Source: Acrocarpospora macrocephala (lineage in GTDB: Bacteria > Actinomycetota > Actinomycetes > Streptosporangiales > Streptosporangiaceae). From it: 64,000 bases of DNA. The notes beneath the pieces were generated by a model. It ran no database searches. It was not told the origin of the DNA and saw only the letters and a list, made by a program, of their open reading frames with translations. This document shows positions 26,888 to 35,531 of the stretch, piece after piece. Within the stretch, counting starts at the first letter, position 1. Every line of letters starts with the position of its first letter. The position numbers and the translations under genes were made by a program. The stretch covers positions 1-64,000 of the forward strand of contig NZ_BLAE01000051.1 in the NCBI RefSeq assembly GCF_009687865.1. The letters run 5' to 3'.

Positions 26888-27637
26888 TCAGTGAATGGTG
26901 ACGCCGCCGTCAACGAAGATCGTCTGGCCGGTGGTCATCGCGGCGGCCGGGCTGAGCAGGAAGGCCACCGCGTTCGCCACATCGACGGGCCCGGCCATCC
27001 GGCCGAGCGGGATGCTCGCCAGCTTGTCCCGCAGGTACGCCGCGTCGGCTCGCACGTCGGCGGTCATCGCGGTGGGCACGATGGTCGGCCCGACCGCGTT
27101 GACCCGGATGCCGTCCCCGGCCCACTCCAGCGCGAGCACCCGGGCCATGTGCATGACGCCCGCCTTGCTGACGCAGTAGCCGAGCGAGTCGCGGACCGCG
27201 ACCTGCCCGTTGGTGGAGCCCAGGTTGACCACGCTGGCGTGACCGGACCCGCGCAGGGCCGGGTGGGCGGCCTGCGACATCCGGAACGTACCGGTCAGGT
27301 TGACGTCCAGCACGTCGGTGAAGTCACGCTCGGACATGGTGGCCGCCGGGCCGCGCCGCACGATCCCGGCGTTGTTCACCAGATGGTCCAGCCGCCCGTG
27401 CGCGTCGAGCACGGCGGCCACCAGCGCCCGGCAGGACTCGCCCGACCGCACGTCCACCTGGTGCCGGGTGTGCCCGGCACCGGGCAGCTCCGGCAGCTCC
27501 CAGTCCGCCTCCGGCAGGTCGGCCAGCGCCAGCGTGGCCCCGCGCTCGGCGAGCACCACCGCGACGGCCGCCCCGATACCACGCGCCGCGCCGGTGACCA
27601 GGGCCACCCGCCCGTCGAACCGGTTCACCGCGCTCAT
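26888..27637 (-). CDS. Short-chain dehydrogenase/reductase
   Basis: 249 residues. TGAARGIG, NNAGIV, Ser in NLGSTNG and YCVSK; C-terminal TGQTIFVDGG. NAD preference is suggested by the acidic ADLPEADW after beta-2. ATG overlaps the permease stop (ATGA at 27637-27634). Probably oxidises or reduces a hydroxyl or keto intermediate of the operon's pathway. The longer frame to 28348 is antisense-free but lies inside the permease gene and is rejected. Confidence 0.88.
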   Translation of the reverse strand: MSAVNRFDGRVALVTGAARGIGAAVAVVLAERGATLALADLPEADWELPELPGAGHTRHQVDVRSGESCRALVAAVLDAHGRLDHLVNNAGIVRRGPAATMSERDFTDVLDVNLTGTFRMSQAAHPALRGSGHASVVNLGSTNGQVAVRDSLGYCVSKAGVMHMARVLALEWAGDGIRVNAVGPTIVPTAMTADVRADAAYLRDKLASIPLGRMAGPVDVANAVAFLLSPAAAMTTGQTIFVDGGVTIH

Positions 27638-28458
27638 GCGCCGATCACCCGGCTGTCCTCGGCCCAGAAGGCGATCCGCCGCTGCAGGAAGCGGATCAGG
27701 AAGTGCGCGACCAGCCCGAGCACCGAGAGCACCACCAGCACCGCGAACATGCCGGAGATGTCGAAGTTGTAGTTGGTCTGCAGGAGCAGGTACCCCAACC
27801 CCTCCTTGGCCCCGATGAACTCGCCGACCACCGCGCCGAGGATGGCGAACACGATGCCGATGTCCAGCCCGGCGAAGATGAACGGCAGCGCCGTCGGCAG
27901 CCGGACCAGCCGGAACACCTGCGCCTTGCTCGCGCCGAACACGGTCAGCATCTGGATCCGGTCGGCGTCCGCCGCGCGCAACCCCTCGACCACGTTCACC
28001 AGCATCGGGAAGAACGAGATCACCGCGGCCATCACGATCTTGCTGGTCATGCCGAACCCGAACCAGACCACGAACAGCGGCGCGAGCGCCACCTTCGGCA
28101 CGGTCTGGAACGCCACGATGTACGGCATCAGCGTCCGCTCCACCAGCCGGATCTGCGAGATCAGGGTGCCGAGCACGAGCGCCGCCGCGACACCGATCAG
28201 GTAACCGGCCAGCGACTCCTGCAGGGTCACCCACAGGTGCCTCCAGAACAGCTCGTCGCCGAGCTGGCCGCCGAGCGAGGCCGCGATCTGCGACGGCCGG
28301 GGCAGCACGTACGCCTCCACCCCGAGCGGTTCGAGCAGGAACTCCCAACCGGCCACCACGACCACGAAGACGGCGGGGACGAGCACGATCTCCGGACGTT
28401 CCCTGAGGTCGATCCGCGGCTTGCGGGAGGTCGCGGGTGGTTTCACGGTCATGGTCAT
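27634..28458 (-). CDS. ABC transporter permease, TauC/SsuC type
   Basis: 274 residues with about six hydrophobic segments (VLVPAVFVVVVAGWEFLL, LAGYLIGVAAALVLGTLI and others) and the EAA loop EGLRAADADRIQMLTVFGAS. The family imports nitrate, taurine, sulfonates or aromatic and pyrimidine precursors together with an NMT1-like binding protein. The start is 13 nt after the ATPase stop. Confidence 0.9.
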   Translation of the reverse strand: MTMTVKPPATSRKPRIDLRERPEIVLVPAVFVVVVAGWEFLLEPLGVEAYVLPRPSQIAASLGGQLGDELFWRHLWVTLQESLAGYLIGVAAALVLGTLISQIRLVERTLMPYIVAFQTVPKVALAPLFVVWFGFGMTSKIVMAAVISFFPMLVNVVEGLRAADADRIQMLTVFGASKAQVFRLVRLPTALPFIFAGLDIGIVFAILGAVVGEFIGAKEGLGYLLLQTNYNFDISGMFAVLVVLSVLGLVAHFLIRFLQRRIAFWAEDSRVIGA

Positions 28459-28471
28459 GGATCGTCCCTCG

Positions 28472-29296
28472 TCAGTCGATGGCGCCGGCGCCGTTGAAGT
28501 GCTCGCGGATCCGCTTCACGTACACGCCCGCCGCGTCGGAGGACACCAGCGAGATGTCGCGCGGCCGGCCGAGGTCGATCGGCACGATCTCGGCGATCCG
28601 CCCGGGACGGGGGCTGAGCACCACCACCCGGTCGGACAGGAACACCGCCTCGGAGATGGAGTGCGTGACGAACACGATGGTCTGGCCGCTCTCCCGCCAG
28701 ATCCGCAGCAGCTCCACGTTCATGTGCTCGCGGGTCATCGCGTCCAGCGCGCCGAACGGCTCGTCCATCAGCAGCACCGCGGGGTCGTGCACCAGCGCCC
28801 GGCAGATCCCGGCGCGCTGCTGCATGCCGCCGCTCAGCTCATGCGGGTACTTGTCCTCGAACCCGTCCAGACCGACCATGCTCAGCAGCTCGCGGGCCCG
28901 CTTGCGGTGGGTCGCGATATTCAGGCCCTGCACCTCGGCCGGGATCATGACGTTCTGCAGGATGGTCCGCCACGGCAGCAGCGTCGCCGACTGGAACACC
29001 ATGCCGACCTCGGGAATGGGCTTGCGCACATCCCGCCCGGAGATCCGCACGACGCCCTCGCTCTTCGGGATCAGCCCGGCGAGGATCTTCAGCAGCGTGG
29101 TCTTGCCGCAGCCGGAGGGCCCGACGACCGAGACGAACTCGCCCCGCCGGACCGTGAAGCCGATGTCGGACAGCGCGTGCGTCGGTTCCGACCGGCGCGG
29201 CCGGTAGAACTTCTGCAACCCGCCGACCTCGATCCAGGACTCCTCGGCCGTGCCGGTCGCGGCGGTCGCGGACGCCCGGTGCGTTCTGATGGCCAT
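28472..29296 (-). CDS. ABC transporter ATPase, TauB/SsuB type
   Basis: 274 residues. Walker A GPSGCGKTT, Q-loop VFQSATLLPW, signature LSGGMQQRAGI, Walker B VLLMDEPFGALD, H-loop FVTHSISEA. Energises the adjacent permease. The first 20 residues are an unconserved tail. 43 nt separate it from the binding-protein gene. Confidence 0.93.
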   Translation of the reverse strand: MAIRTHRASATAATGTAEESWIEVGGLQKFYRPRRSEPTHALSDIGFTVRRGEFVSVVGPSGCGKTTLLKILAGLIPKSEGVVRISGRDVRKPIPEVGMVFQSATLLPWRTILQNVMIPAEVQGLNIATHRKRARELLSMVGLDGFEDKYPHELSGGMQQRAGICRALVHDPAVLLMDEPFGALDAMTREHMNVELLRIWRESGQTIVFVTHSISEAVFLSDRVVVLSPRPGRIAEIVPIDLGRPRDISLVSSDAAGVYVKRIREHFNGAGAID

Positions 29297-29339
29297 CGGG
29301 CCCTCCTCTCGTGATGCTCTTGTCGCTAACGCTCGCCGT

Positions 29340-30461
29340 TTATCCGGCCGTGTACGCCTTCGCCTTGGTCACCACGGCGGCCGAGTCGAAGTCATTGGCG
29401 CCGGTCAGCAGGCTCGCGTCCCACACCTCGGCCAGCGGTACTTCCTTGGTGATCTGGCCGGCGCCCAGCGTGTACGCCTGGGTCTTGGCCCACTCGGCGT
29501 CGCTGATCGCGCCCCAGTTCGCGAACGTCTCCGGCGCGCCGGTGAGCGGGGTGGCGGTCTTGATCCAGGCGTTCAGCACCGTGGTGTCGCCCGCCAGCTG
29601 CGCCTTGGCGTCCTTGCCGGCCAGGATCGCGGGGAAGACCTTGTAGCCCACGCTCATCGCGGCCTCCGGATTGACCGCGGAGAAGAGCATGCCCTTGTAC
29701 GCGGCCCGCAGGTAGCGGGTGATCGCGTCCTTCTGCTCGGTCAGCGCCTCCTCGCGGACGGCAAAGGTGATCGACCGGATGCCCTGGAACATGTCCGGGT
29801 TGGGGAGGTAGTCGAAGGTGGTGCCGGAGTTGGCGATCACCTGGTAGGCCTGGTCGTAGAGGGCCAGCGCGTCCACCTCGCCGCCGTTGATCGCGGCCGC
29901 CGCCTGGGCGCCGACGCCGACCGGGACCAGTTCGACGTCCTTCTCCGGGTCCAGGCCCGCCTGCCGTACGAAACCGCGGGCGAACGGGGCCGAGCCGGAG
30001 GCGAGGCTGATCACGCCGATCCGCTTGCCCTTGAAGTCGGCGCCCGCGGCGATCCCGGAGCCCGGCTTGACGGCGATCTTCCAGGGCCAGTTCTGGACCA
30101 GACCGCCGATGGCCTTGATCTTCAGGCCCTTCTCCCTGGCGGCCAGGATCGACCCGGCGTCGGCGGCGGTGATGTCGGCGCTGCCGGAGGCGACCGCCTG
30201 GAGCGCGGCGACCGAGCCGTCGGTGTTGATCGTGCTCACCTCCAGCTTCTCCTCCGCCAGGAAGCCCTGGTCCTTGGCGACGCCGAAGGTGGCCACCTCC
30301 TCCTTGGGCCCGATCACCGCGGAGGCGATGGCGAACACCAGCGGGGTGACGGCGTCTCCCGTGGATTGCGCGGCCGGTTCGGGGTCGGAGCCGCAGGAGG
30401 ACAGGGCGAGTGCGGTGGTGAGGGTGAGCGCGAGAGCAGTGATGCGGTGGGGGATTTTCAT
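29340..30461 (-). CDS. ABC substrate-binding lipoprotein, NMT1/TauA-like
   Basis: 373 residues. Signal MKIPHRITALALTLTTALALSSC with lipobox LSSC. Mature fold fits NMT1/SsuA-like binding proteins: GVAKDQGFLAEEKLEV, GSADITAADAGSIL, GKRIGVISLASG. Delivers the substrate of the operon to the permease. Ligand not deducible; members bind sulfonates, pyrimidines, riboflavin and phthalate. Confidence 0.9.
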   Translation of the reverse strand: MKIPHRITALALTLTTALALSSCGSDPEPAAQSTGDAVTPLVFAIASAVIGPKEEVATFGVAKDQGFLAEEKLEVSTINTDGSVAALQAVASGSADITAADAGSILAAREKGLKIKAIGGLVQNWPWKIAVKPGSGIAAGADFKGKRIGVISLASGSAPFARGFVRQAGLDPEKDVELVPVGVGAQAAAAINGGEVDALALYDQAYQVIANSGTTFDYLPNPDMFQGIRSITFAVREEALTEQKDAITRYLRAAYKGMLFSAVNPEAAMSVGYKVFPAILAGKDAKAQLAGDTTVLNAWIKTATPLTGAPETFANWGAISDAEWAKTQAYTLGAGQITKEVPLAEVWDASLLTGANDFDSAAVVTKAKAYTAG

Positions 30462-30486
30462 GGTTTCGGCACCTCGTTCGAGCCGG

Positions 30487-30885
30487 CTATCGGGGGGTGG
30501 GGACGGGGACGATCCCGGCCTCGGGGAGATCGTTGAAAACGTTCTGCTCGACGATCAGTCCGTCGCGCAGCACGAACACGTCGGCGTAGCGCACGCCGGA
30601 GAACGGCTCGCCCGCGAGATCCTCGCCGTAGAGCGTGCCGAGCGAGATGACGACCTGGTCGGCGCCGTCACCCGCCGCCTCGAAGTAGCGGTCGCGCCGC
30701 TTGCGCACCCACCGGTAGGCGCCGCTCGCCGCCGCGGCCATCGCGGCCAGCGACGGGTGGGTGCGCCCGCCGGGGAAGTTCAGCCGCGCGCCCGGCGCCA
30801 GGAAGGCGGACGCGGCGGCCAGATCGCGGTCCTCGCAGAGCTGGAGGTAACGATCGACCAGGGCGGCGGGGGACGGGCTCGTCAT
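30487..30885 (-). CDS. SnoaL/NTF2-fold small protein
   Basis: 132 residues. LVDRYLQLCEDRDLAAASAFLAPGARLNFPGG and the conserved VRYADVFVLRDGLIVEQNVFNDL are typical of the SnoaL-like NTF2 fold (small dehydratases, isomerases, cyclases or binding proteins). The start overlaps the previous stop (ATGA at 30885-30882). It could act on a pathway intermediate; no catalytic residue can be named with confidence. Confidence 0.78.
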   Translation of the reverse strand: MTSPSPAALVDRYLQLCEDRDLAAASAFLAPGARLNFPGGRTHPSLAAMAAAASGAYRWVRKRRDRYFEAAGDGADQVVISLGTLYGEDLAGEPFSGVRYADVFVLRDGLIVEQNVFNDLPEAGIVPVPTPR

Positions 30886-31196
30886 CAGCCGGCCTTCGCG
30901 GCGAGCGCCGCTTCCCACTGGTCGCGCAGCGGGTGCTCGGCGGGGCCGCTCTCGGTGATGATCCGCATCAGCCGGCCGATCAGGGCGTCCCGCTGGGCGT
31001 CCAGGATCTGGCGCTCTTCGGGGGTGGGCACCAGCGCGTCCAGCTCGCCGGCGGCCAGCACGCCCTTGCGGACCAGCAGCGCCTCCAGCGCGTGCAGCCG
31101 GTTGTTGGTCACGTGCAGGTCGGTGCCGAGCTGCAGGATGAGATCGAACAGCTTGCCCACGGCGCGGTCGTGGAAGTAGTCGAATTCGTCGGCCAT
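30885..31196 (-). CDS. Small helical protein of unknown function (103 residues)
   Basis: Not recognised with certainty. All-helical, no signal peptide. The part ALEALLVRKGVLAAGELDAL resembles the helical N-terminus of nitrile hydratase/thiocyanate hydrolase subunits (ALExLLxEKGVxxxxxxD), but there is no metal-binding Cys motif. ATG 31196 is preceded by a GTAAAG stretch and is 7 nt after the methyltransferase stop; the end overlaps the SnoaL-like start. Tight coupling on both sides supports a real gene, perhaps a subunit or chaperone for a neighbour. Confidence 0.7.
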   Translation of the reverse strand: MADEFDYFHDRAVGKLFDLILQLGTDLHVTNNRLHALEALLVRKGVLAAGELDALVPTPEERQILDAQRDALIGRLMRIITESGPAEHPLRDQWEAALAAKAG

Positions 31197-31203
31197 CTTT
31201 ACG

Positions 31204-32274
31204 TCACTCCGGCTTGGTCGCGGACAGGACGGCCCACGGGAAGTGCCACTCGCGGCGCTCCCCCCAGCCGTCGGGGCTGATACCGTCCCGGCGCTCGTCG
31301 AACGGGGTCCAGCGGGGATCGACGAGCCCGGCGTCCCGGCACATCTGGAGCAGGTCGGAGCCGAACAGGTCGTGGAAGAACGGCTCGTTGTTCCGCTCTG
31401 CGTGCTCGAAGATGGTGGCGTCCCGGAACGGGTCGCCAGTCGGCTGGAACTCCAGGAAGCGGAGCGCGCCGCCCGGCTTGAGCAGGCGGGCCGCCTCCCG
31501 CAGGGTCTCGCCGACCGCCGCGGCGGGCATCTCGTGCAGCACCATCGTGCCGGTGACCACGTCGCAGGAGCCGCCCTCAAGGCCGGTGGCCCGGCCGTCG
31601 CCCTGCCGGTAGGAGATCCGCGCCCCCGCCGCCTCGGCCTCGGCGTGCGCCAGACGCAGCCCGGGCGCGGCCAGGTCGATGCCGATGATCTCGGCGTCCG
31701 GGTAGCGGAGCGCCAGCGGGCGGGTGCTCTTGCCGAACCCGCAGCCGATGTCCACCACCCGGGAGACGCCGTCCTCCGCGGGCAGCGCCGTCTCGGTGAA
31801 CAGGCGGTGGAACTTGTAGCCGTCGTTGTCGCGGAGCATGACGATCCGGGCGCCGAACTCGTAGACATAGGCGGACATGTCATCGGAGTAGAAGCTGCCC
31901 GGCTGGATGTGGATGTCGTAGTCGGTGTACCAGGACGGGAGTTCCAGGTCTGGGTCCAGGGTCAGGCTGCCGAGCGGGGCGGACCCCTGGTCGTACTGGG
32001 CGAGCAGGTCGGCCCGGCGGCGCAGCACCGCGTCCCCGGCGATCTTCCACAGCATCTTCTGCTGCACCCGCTCCAGGTGGCTGTACCACGGGTAGAGGTC
32101 CAGCTCCCGGAGCCGCCGTCCGGCCTCCGCGACGTCTCCCGAGGGCGGCCCGCTCTGGCTGTACTGCTCCGCCATCGTCGGGTAGACGGTGTCCGACCAG
32201 CGTTTCCGCATGGCCAGCACGAAGTCGACGGCGGAACGCTCGTCGAGCTCCAGACGGTCCTCGATGTCGATCAC
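31204..32274 (-). CDS. Class I SAM-dependent methyltransferase
   Basis: 356 residues. SAM motifs: VVDIGCGFGKSTRPLALRYP, IIGIDLA, GDGRATGLEGGSCDVVTGTMVLHEMP, LLKPGGALRFLEF. A helical N-terminal domain of about 170 residues precedes it, which is unusual for a small-molecule methyltransferase and may bind substrate. GTG 32274 is best (GAGGAG 9 nt before); ATG 32289 is 2 nt from the previous stop and lacks a site. Next to an oxidoreductase of the demethylase type, it may move a methyl group in or out of the pathway. Confidence 0.82.
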   Translation of the reverse strand: MIDIEDRLELDERSAVDFVLAMRKRWSDTVYPTMAEQYSQSGPPSGDVAEAGRRLRELDLYPWYSHLERVQQKMLWKIAGDAVLRRRADLLAQYDQGSAPLGSLTLDPDLELPSWYTDYDIHIQPGSFYSDDMSAYVYEFGARIVMLRDNDGYKFHRLFTETALPAEDGVSRVVDIGCGFGKSTRPLALRYPDAEIIGIDLAAPGLRLAHAEAEAAGARISYRQGDGRATGLEGGSCDVVTGTMVLHEMPAAAVGETLREAARLLKPGGALRFLEFQPTGDPFRDATIFEHAERNNEPFFHDLFGSDLLQMCRDAGLVDPRWTPFDERRDGISPDGWGERREWHFPWAVLSATKPE

Positions 32275-32291
32275 GTGACTTCTCCTCATGG

Positions 32292-34304
32292 TCAGCCCGC
32301 CTGCGCGAGCGCCGTGGCGCCGCTGGCGGGGTCGGTAAGGAAGACACCGGCGAGCCGGCCCTCGTACACCGCTTCGAGCGCGGTACGCGGAGCGTTGGCA
32401 TCGCCGACGACGTGCACCCTCGGCGCGCCGTCCTGCCCGTCCAGCGCGCGATAGATTTCATCGGCGGCCTCCGGGCGACCGGCGTCCACGACGGCGGAGA
32501 CGCCGGTCAGCTCTTCGGTCTCCCCGGTCAGGGAGTCCTGGAGGGTGACCCGGTCGCCGTCGGCGCCGGTCACGCTTCTGAGCAGGTGGGCCTTGACGCC
32601 GAGGTCGCCAAGGCGGCGGGTGAGGGCGAGCTTGGAGTAGGTGGTGACCCGGGCCGCCAGCGACGCGGTGGGGACGACCAGGTGCACCTTCGTGCCCAGC
32701 CGGGCCAGGTGCTCGGCGACCGAGGCCGCCGCCCAGGTCCCCTCGTCGTCGCGTACGACCACGGTGCCGCGCAGGTCGGCGAGTGCCCGCACTGCCTGCC
32801 ACAGATCGAAGACCGGCGGTCCGCCGGGCAGTTCGCGACGCGAGGGCCGGGACCCGGTCGCCACGATCACGTCGTCGAACCCGGCCAGCCGCCCGCCTGG
32901 CAACAGGTCATCGGCCGTCACGCGCAGGCCGAGCCGTACTGATACGCCGGTCGCGGCCAACTGGGCGGCGGGCTCGGCGGCGAGCAACCCGAGCCGTTCC
33001 CGTCCCGCCACCTGAGCGGCCAGCACGATCTGGCCGCCCAGCCGGTCAGCAGCCTCGGCGAGCGTCACCTCGTGGCCCGCCCGGTGCGCGGCCAGCGCCG
33101 CCTCCGTCCCCGCCGGTCCACCGCCGACCACCAGCACCCGCCGGGTCTCTTTATGCGGTCCGGACCACACGGCCGCCCAGGCCCGCTCGGCCCCCACCTC
33201 CGGGTTGACCACGCAGGAGATCGGCAGACTCGCCTCCAGCCTGCCCACACACCCCTGGTTGCAGGCCAGGCAGGAGCGGGCGGGCTCGCCCGCCATCGCG
33301 TGGCGGACCAGGTGCGGGTCGGCGATGTGCGGCCGGGCCAGGCCGACCAGGTCGGCGTCACCGGACCGCACCAGATCGGCGGCCTCGGCCAGCGTGTCCA
33401 GGCGGCAGACGGCCAGCACCGGCAAATCGGGGAACTCGCGCTTGAAGAGCGCGGCGTGGTGCCGGAACGGGGCGTGACCGAAGCTCATATCGGCCATCTG
33501 GGTGGCCAGCGAGTAACTGCCGTGGTAGGCGGAGTGGCTGACGTGCACGTACGCCAAGGGAAACTCGCCCCGCAGAGTCGCGACGATCTCCACCACATCG
33601 GCCGGGGTGAGACCGCCGGGCAGGAACTCGTCGGCGCTGACCCGGATGCCGACCGGCAGCCCCGGCGCCTGGGCCAGCACCTCGGTCAGCACCTCCCGGG
33701 TGAGGCGGAGCCTGCGGTCGGCGTCGCCCCCGTAGGCGTCGTCGCGCGTGTTGGAGAACGGCGAGAGAAACTGCTGGAGCAGATGGCCGTGGCCCAGGTG
33801 CACCTCGACGCCGTCGTATCCGGCCGCCCGCATCCGCCTGGCCGCCGCACCGAAGGCCGCGACCACGGTGGCGATGTCACCCCGCCCCATGGCGTGCGGA
33901 ATATGCGCCCCCGCTGCCCACGGCACCCCGGTTGGGGCCCAGGCGGCGGTGCGGGTGGCGTCACCACTGGCCTGCCGCCCGGCATGCATGATCTGCGCGA
34001 AGATCGCCGCCCCACCCGCTCGCACGGCCTCAGCCACCGCCGCGTACGCCGGGATCGAGCCGTCATCGAAGCTGCCAAGGCTGATATGCCGCCCCGCGCT
34101 GGTGGGGTGCACCCGAATCGCCTCGGTGATGATCATCCCGACACCACCGTTGGCACGTTCCGCGTGATAGTCCACATGGCGGACGGTGGGCCGGTTGTCA
34201 TGCCCGAAGTTGGTGGTGTGACCGGGAACGAACACACGATTACGCAGGTAAACGCCACCCAAGAGGAAGGGGTCCAGCAGCGGCCGGATTTCGCTTGATG
34301 TCAT
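32292..34304 (-). CDS. FMN/Fe-S/FAD oxidoreductase of the dienoyl-CoA reductase/trimethylamine dehydrogenase class
   Basis: 670 residues. OYE-type TIM barrel (1-330; GYDGVEVHLGHGHLLQQFLSP), 4Fe-4S ligands C345-x2-C348-x3-C352-x11-C364, then FAD/NAD(P) domains (VLVVGGGPAGTEAALAAHRAGHEV). Relatives include 2,4-dienoyl-CoA reductase, trimethylamine dehydrogenase and N-methylproline demethylase. GHTTNF near residue 30 is seen in several N-demethylating members, so oxidative N-demethylation is a reasonable guess. First gene of the operon. Confidence 0.87.
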   Translation of the reverse strand: MTSSEIRPLLDPFLLGGVYLRNRVFVPGHTTNFGHDNRPTVRHVDYHAERANGGVGMIITEAIRVHPTSAGRHISLGSFDDGSIPAYAAVAEAVRAGGAAIFAQIMHAGRQASGDATRTAAWAPTGVPWAAGAHIPHAMGRGDIATVVAAFGAAARRMRAAGYDGVEVHLGHGHLLQQFLSPFSNTRDDAYGGDADRRLRLTREVLTEVLAQAPGLPVGIRVSADEFLPGGLTPADVVEIVATLRGEFPLAYVHVSHSAYHGSYSLATQMADMSFGHAPFRHHAALFKREFPDLPVLAVCRLDTLAEAADLVRSGDADLVGLARPHIADPHLVRHAMAGEPARSCLACNQGCVGRLEASLPISCVVNPEVGAERAWAAVWSGPHKETRRVLVVGGGPAGTEAALAAHRAGHEVTLAEAADRLGGQIVLAAQVAGRERLGLLAAEPAAQLAATGVSVRLGLRVTADDLLPGGRLAGFDDVIVATGSRPSRRELPGGPPVFDLWQAVRALADLRGTVVVRDDEGTWAAASVAEHLARLGTKVHLVVPTASLAARVTTYSKLALTRRLGDLGVKAHLLRSVTGADGDRVTLQDSLTGETEELTGVSAVVDAGRPEAADEIYRALDGQDGAPRVHVVGDANAPRTALEAVYEGRLAGVFLTDPASGATALAQAG

Positions 34305-34333
34305 GCTCTGGTACCCATCCCTTCACCTGTGTT

Positions 34334-34364
34334 CCGGTCATTGGTACATCGTTCGCTTGACCGG
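34334..34364. promoter_or_regulatory. Inverted repeat upstream of the 17-kb catabolic operon
   Basis: CCGGTCA (34334-34340) and TGACCGG (34358-34364), perfect 7-bp arms with 17 nt between, 30 nt before the ATG of the first operon gene. The position fits an operator or activator site, perhaps for the IclR encoded at 23398-24240. Confidence 0.45.
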
Positions 34365-34666
34365 GACGATATGGGTCGGGGTTCCAGGCAGTCAATGGTC
34401 TGCCTAAAAAGAAACATTCCGGACATACAACGCCATCGGGGTTCGGTCGTCGCCGTGGCATGGCGGGCGAGGTCGCCGGATCAGTGATGTCTTTCCCGGG
34501 CGGGCTTCGGCCTTCGCTCGGAGTGGCTCAGGCCGGACGTGTTCCGCGCGCAAAGGTGTGAGCGCGCGGCTCACATCACGCGGAGACTCATGTGGCTATG
34601 CCGTTCGGCCGCAGGCCGCCGGGCTTCCGCGCCATCGTCGGCACGCTCGAATCAGCGTTGCGGCAG

Positions 34667-34692
34667 TCGGAGATCGGTGTCCGACTATCGGA
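34667..34692 (-). promoter_or_regulatory. Copy of the cluster operator (three half-sites)
   Basis: Plus strand TCCGACTATCGGA at 34680-34692; read on the minus strand it is followed after exactly 8 nt by TCCGA (34671-34667). It sits 14 nt beyond the IclR stop codon. Which transcript it governs is unclear: the operon at 34304 downward is the nearest candidate on the minus strand. Confidence 0.6.
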
Positions 34693-34706
34693 GTCCAGTG
34701 GGGTGC

Positions 34707-35444
34707 CTACTCCTCCGCGGCACCGCTGAGGTTGGACATCCGCTGGCTGATCTGATTGGCCGCCGCCAACAGCGCCGCGGTTCCCGACGTGATCGCTTCC
34801 GAGCGGACGAGGGGGGTGACGATCGCCAGACTGGCGACGACGCCGCCGTCGGCATGGACCGGAACCGCCAGTCCAGCCAGGCCGTTGTGGTACTCGTTGC
34901 TGCTCAACGCGAAGCCCTGGTGTCGCACCTGGGTGAGCTGTTCCACGAGCAGCGCCCGGTCCTCCGGGCTGGTCGTCGAGCTCCTGATGACCTGCTCACG
35001 CTCGTCGTCGGGCAGGAACGCGAGGATCGCCCGCCCCGACGCGGTCCTGGTCAGCGGATACCGGTACCCAGGCGGGAAGTTGACTTGCAGCAGATGCCGG
35101 CGCCCAGGGATGACGTCCGCCGACAGCGCGTCCGATCCATCGCGAACGACGAGCACGATGGTTTCGTTGATGGACTCGGCCAATGCGCTCATGGGCACGC
35201 GCGCCACATTGCGCAGCTCTTCCTCCATCTGCCGAGCCAGCGCGAACAGGCGGGGCCCGATGCTGTAGATGAGCTGTGCACGCCGGACGAATCCGTGGAC
35301 CTCCAGGGTAGTCAGGAGCCGGTAGACAACCGTTCGCGAAAGCTGGTGATGGCGGCTCAGGTCATTGATCGACATGGGCCCGTTGTTCGAGAGCGTTTCC
35401 ACCAACTTCAGAGCCTGGTCGACGGTCTTGGAGATCTCGGGCAC
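34707..35444 (-). CDS. IclR-family regulator of the second catabolic cluster
   Basis: 245 residues from GTG 35444 (GGAGG 5 nt upstream); GTG 35468 is an alternative. Winged helix KTVDQALKLVETLSNNGPMSINDLSRHHQLSRTVVYRLLTTLEVHGF, then effector domain (PPGYRYPLTRTASGRAILAF, NGLAGLAVPVHADGGVVASLAIV). A copy of the shared palindrome lies about 20-40 nt upstream, and others flank the targets from 39.8 to 49.5 kb, so it is the obvious candidate for binding them and for autoregulation. Confidence 0.9.
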   Translation of the reverse strand: MPEISKTVDQALKLVETLSNNGPMSINDLSRHHQLSRTVVYRLLTTLEVHGFVRRAQLIYSIGPRLFALARQMEEELRNVARVPMSALAESINETIVLVVRDGSDALSADVIPGRRHLLQVNFPPGYRYPLTRTASGRAILAFLPDDEREQVIRSSTTSPEDRALLVEQLTQVRHQGFALSSNEYHNGLAGLAVPVHADGGVVASLAIVTPLVRSEAITSGTAALLAAANQISQRMSNLSGAAEE

Positions 35445-35486
35445 TCCCACCTCCGCTCGGACGCCCACTCATCCGAGCTGATGATA

Positions 35487-35499
35487 TCCGAATAACGGA
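35487..35499. promoter_or_regulatory. Cluster operator upstream of the IclR gene
   Basis: TCCGAATAACGGA, a TCCG/CGGA palindrome in the 63-nt gap between the MDR oxidoreductase stop and the IclR start. It differs at one arm base from the consensus TCCGAWWATCGGA. An extra TCCGA lies at 35472-35476. Suggests autoregulation. Confidence 0.6.
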
Positions 35500-35531
35500 C
35501 TCCTCGGCGCGGCGGATGTCCGCCTACGACG

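Larger units (their letters stand above)
34305..34706. other. 402-base gene-free region between the two catabolic blocks
   Basis: No convincing coding frame: the plus-strand frame starting at 34539 is antisense to the IclR gene further on. The region holds a 7-bp inverted repeat just before the oxidoreductase gene (34334-34364), a weak hairpin aggcag/ctgcct (34386-34391 and 34400-34405) next to an A5 run, and a full copy of the cluster palindrome (34667-34692). Confidence 0.6.

Noticed and set aside
34386-34405. Terminator in the 402-base gap
   Set aside because: Only a 6-bp stem; the A5 run follows on the wrong side for the nearest upstream minus-strand gene, so not called.
34539-35495. 318-residue plus-strand frame across the gap and IclR gene
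   Set aside because: Mostly antisense to a well-supported IclR gene; no recognisable motif and no ribosome site.
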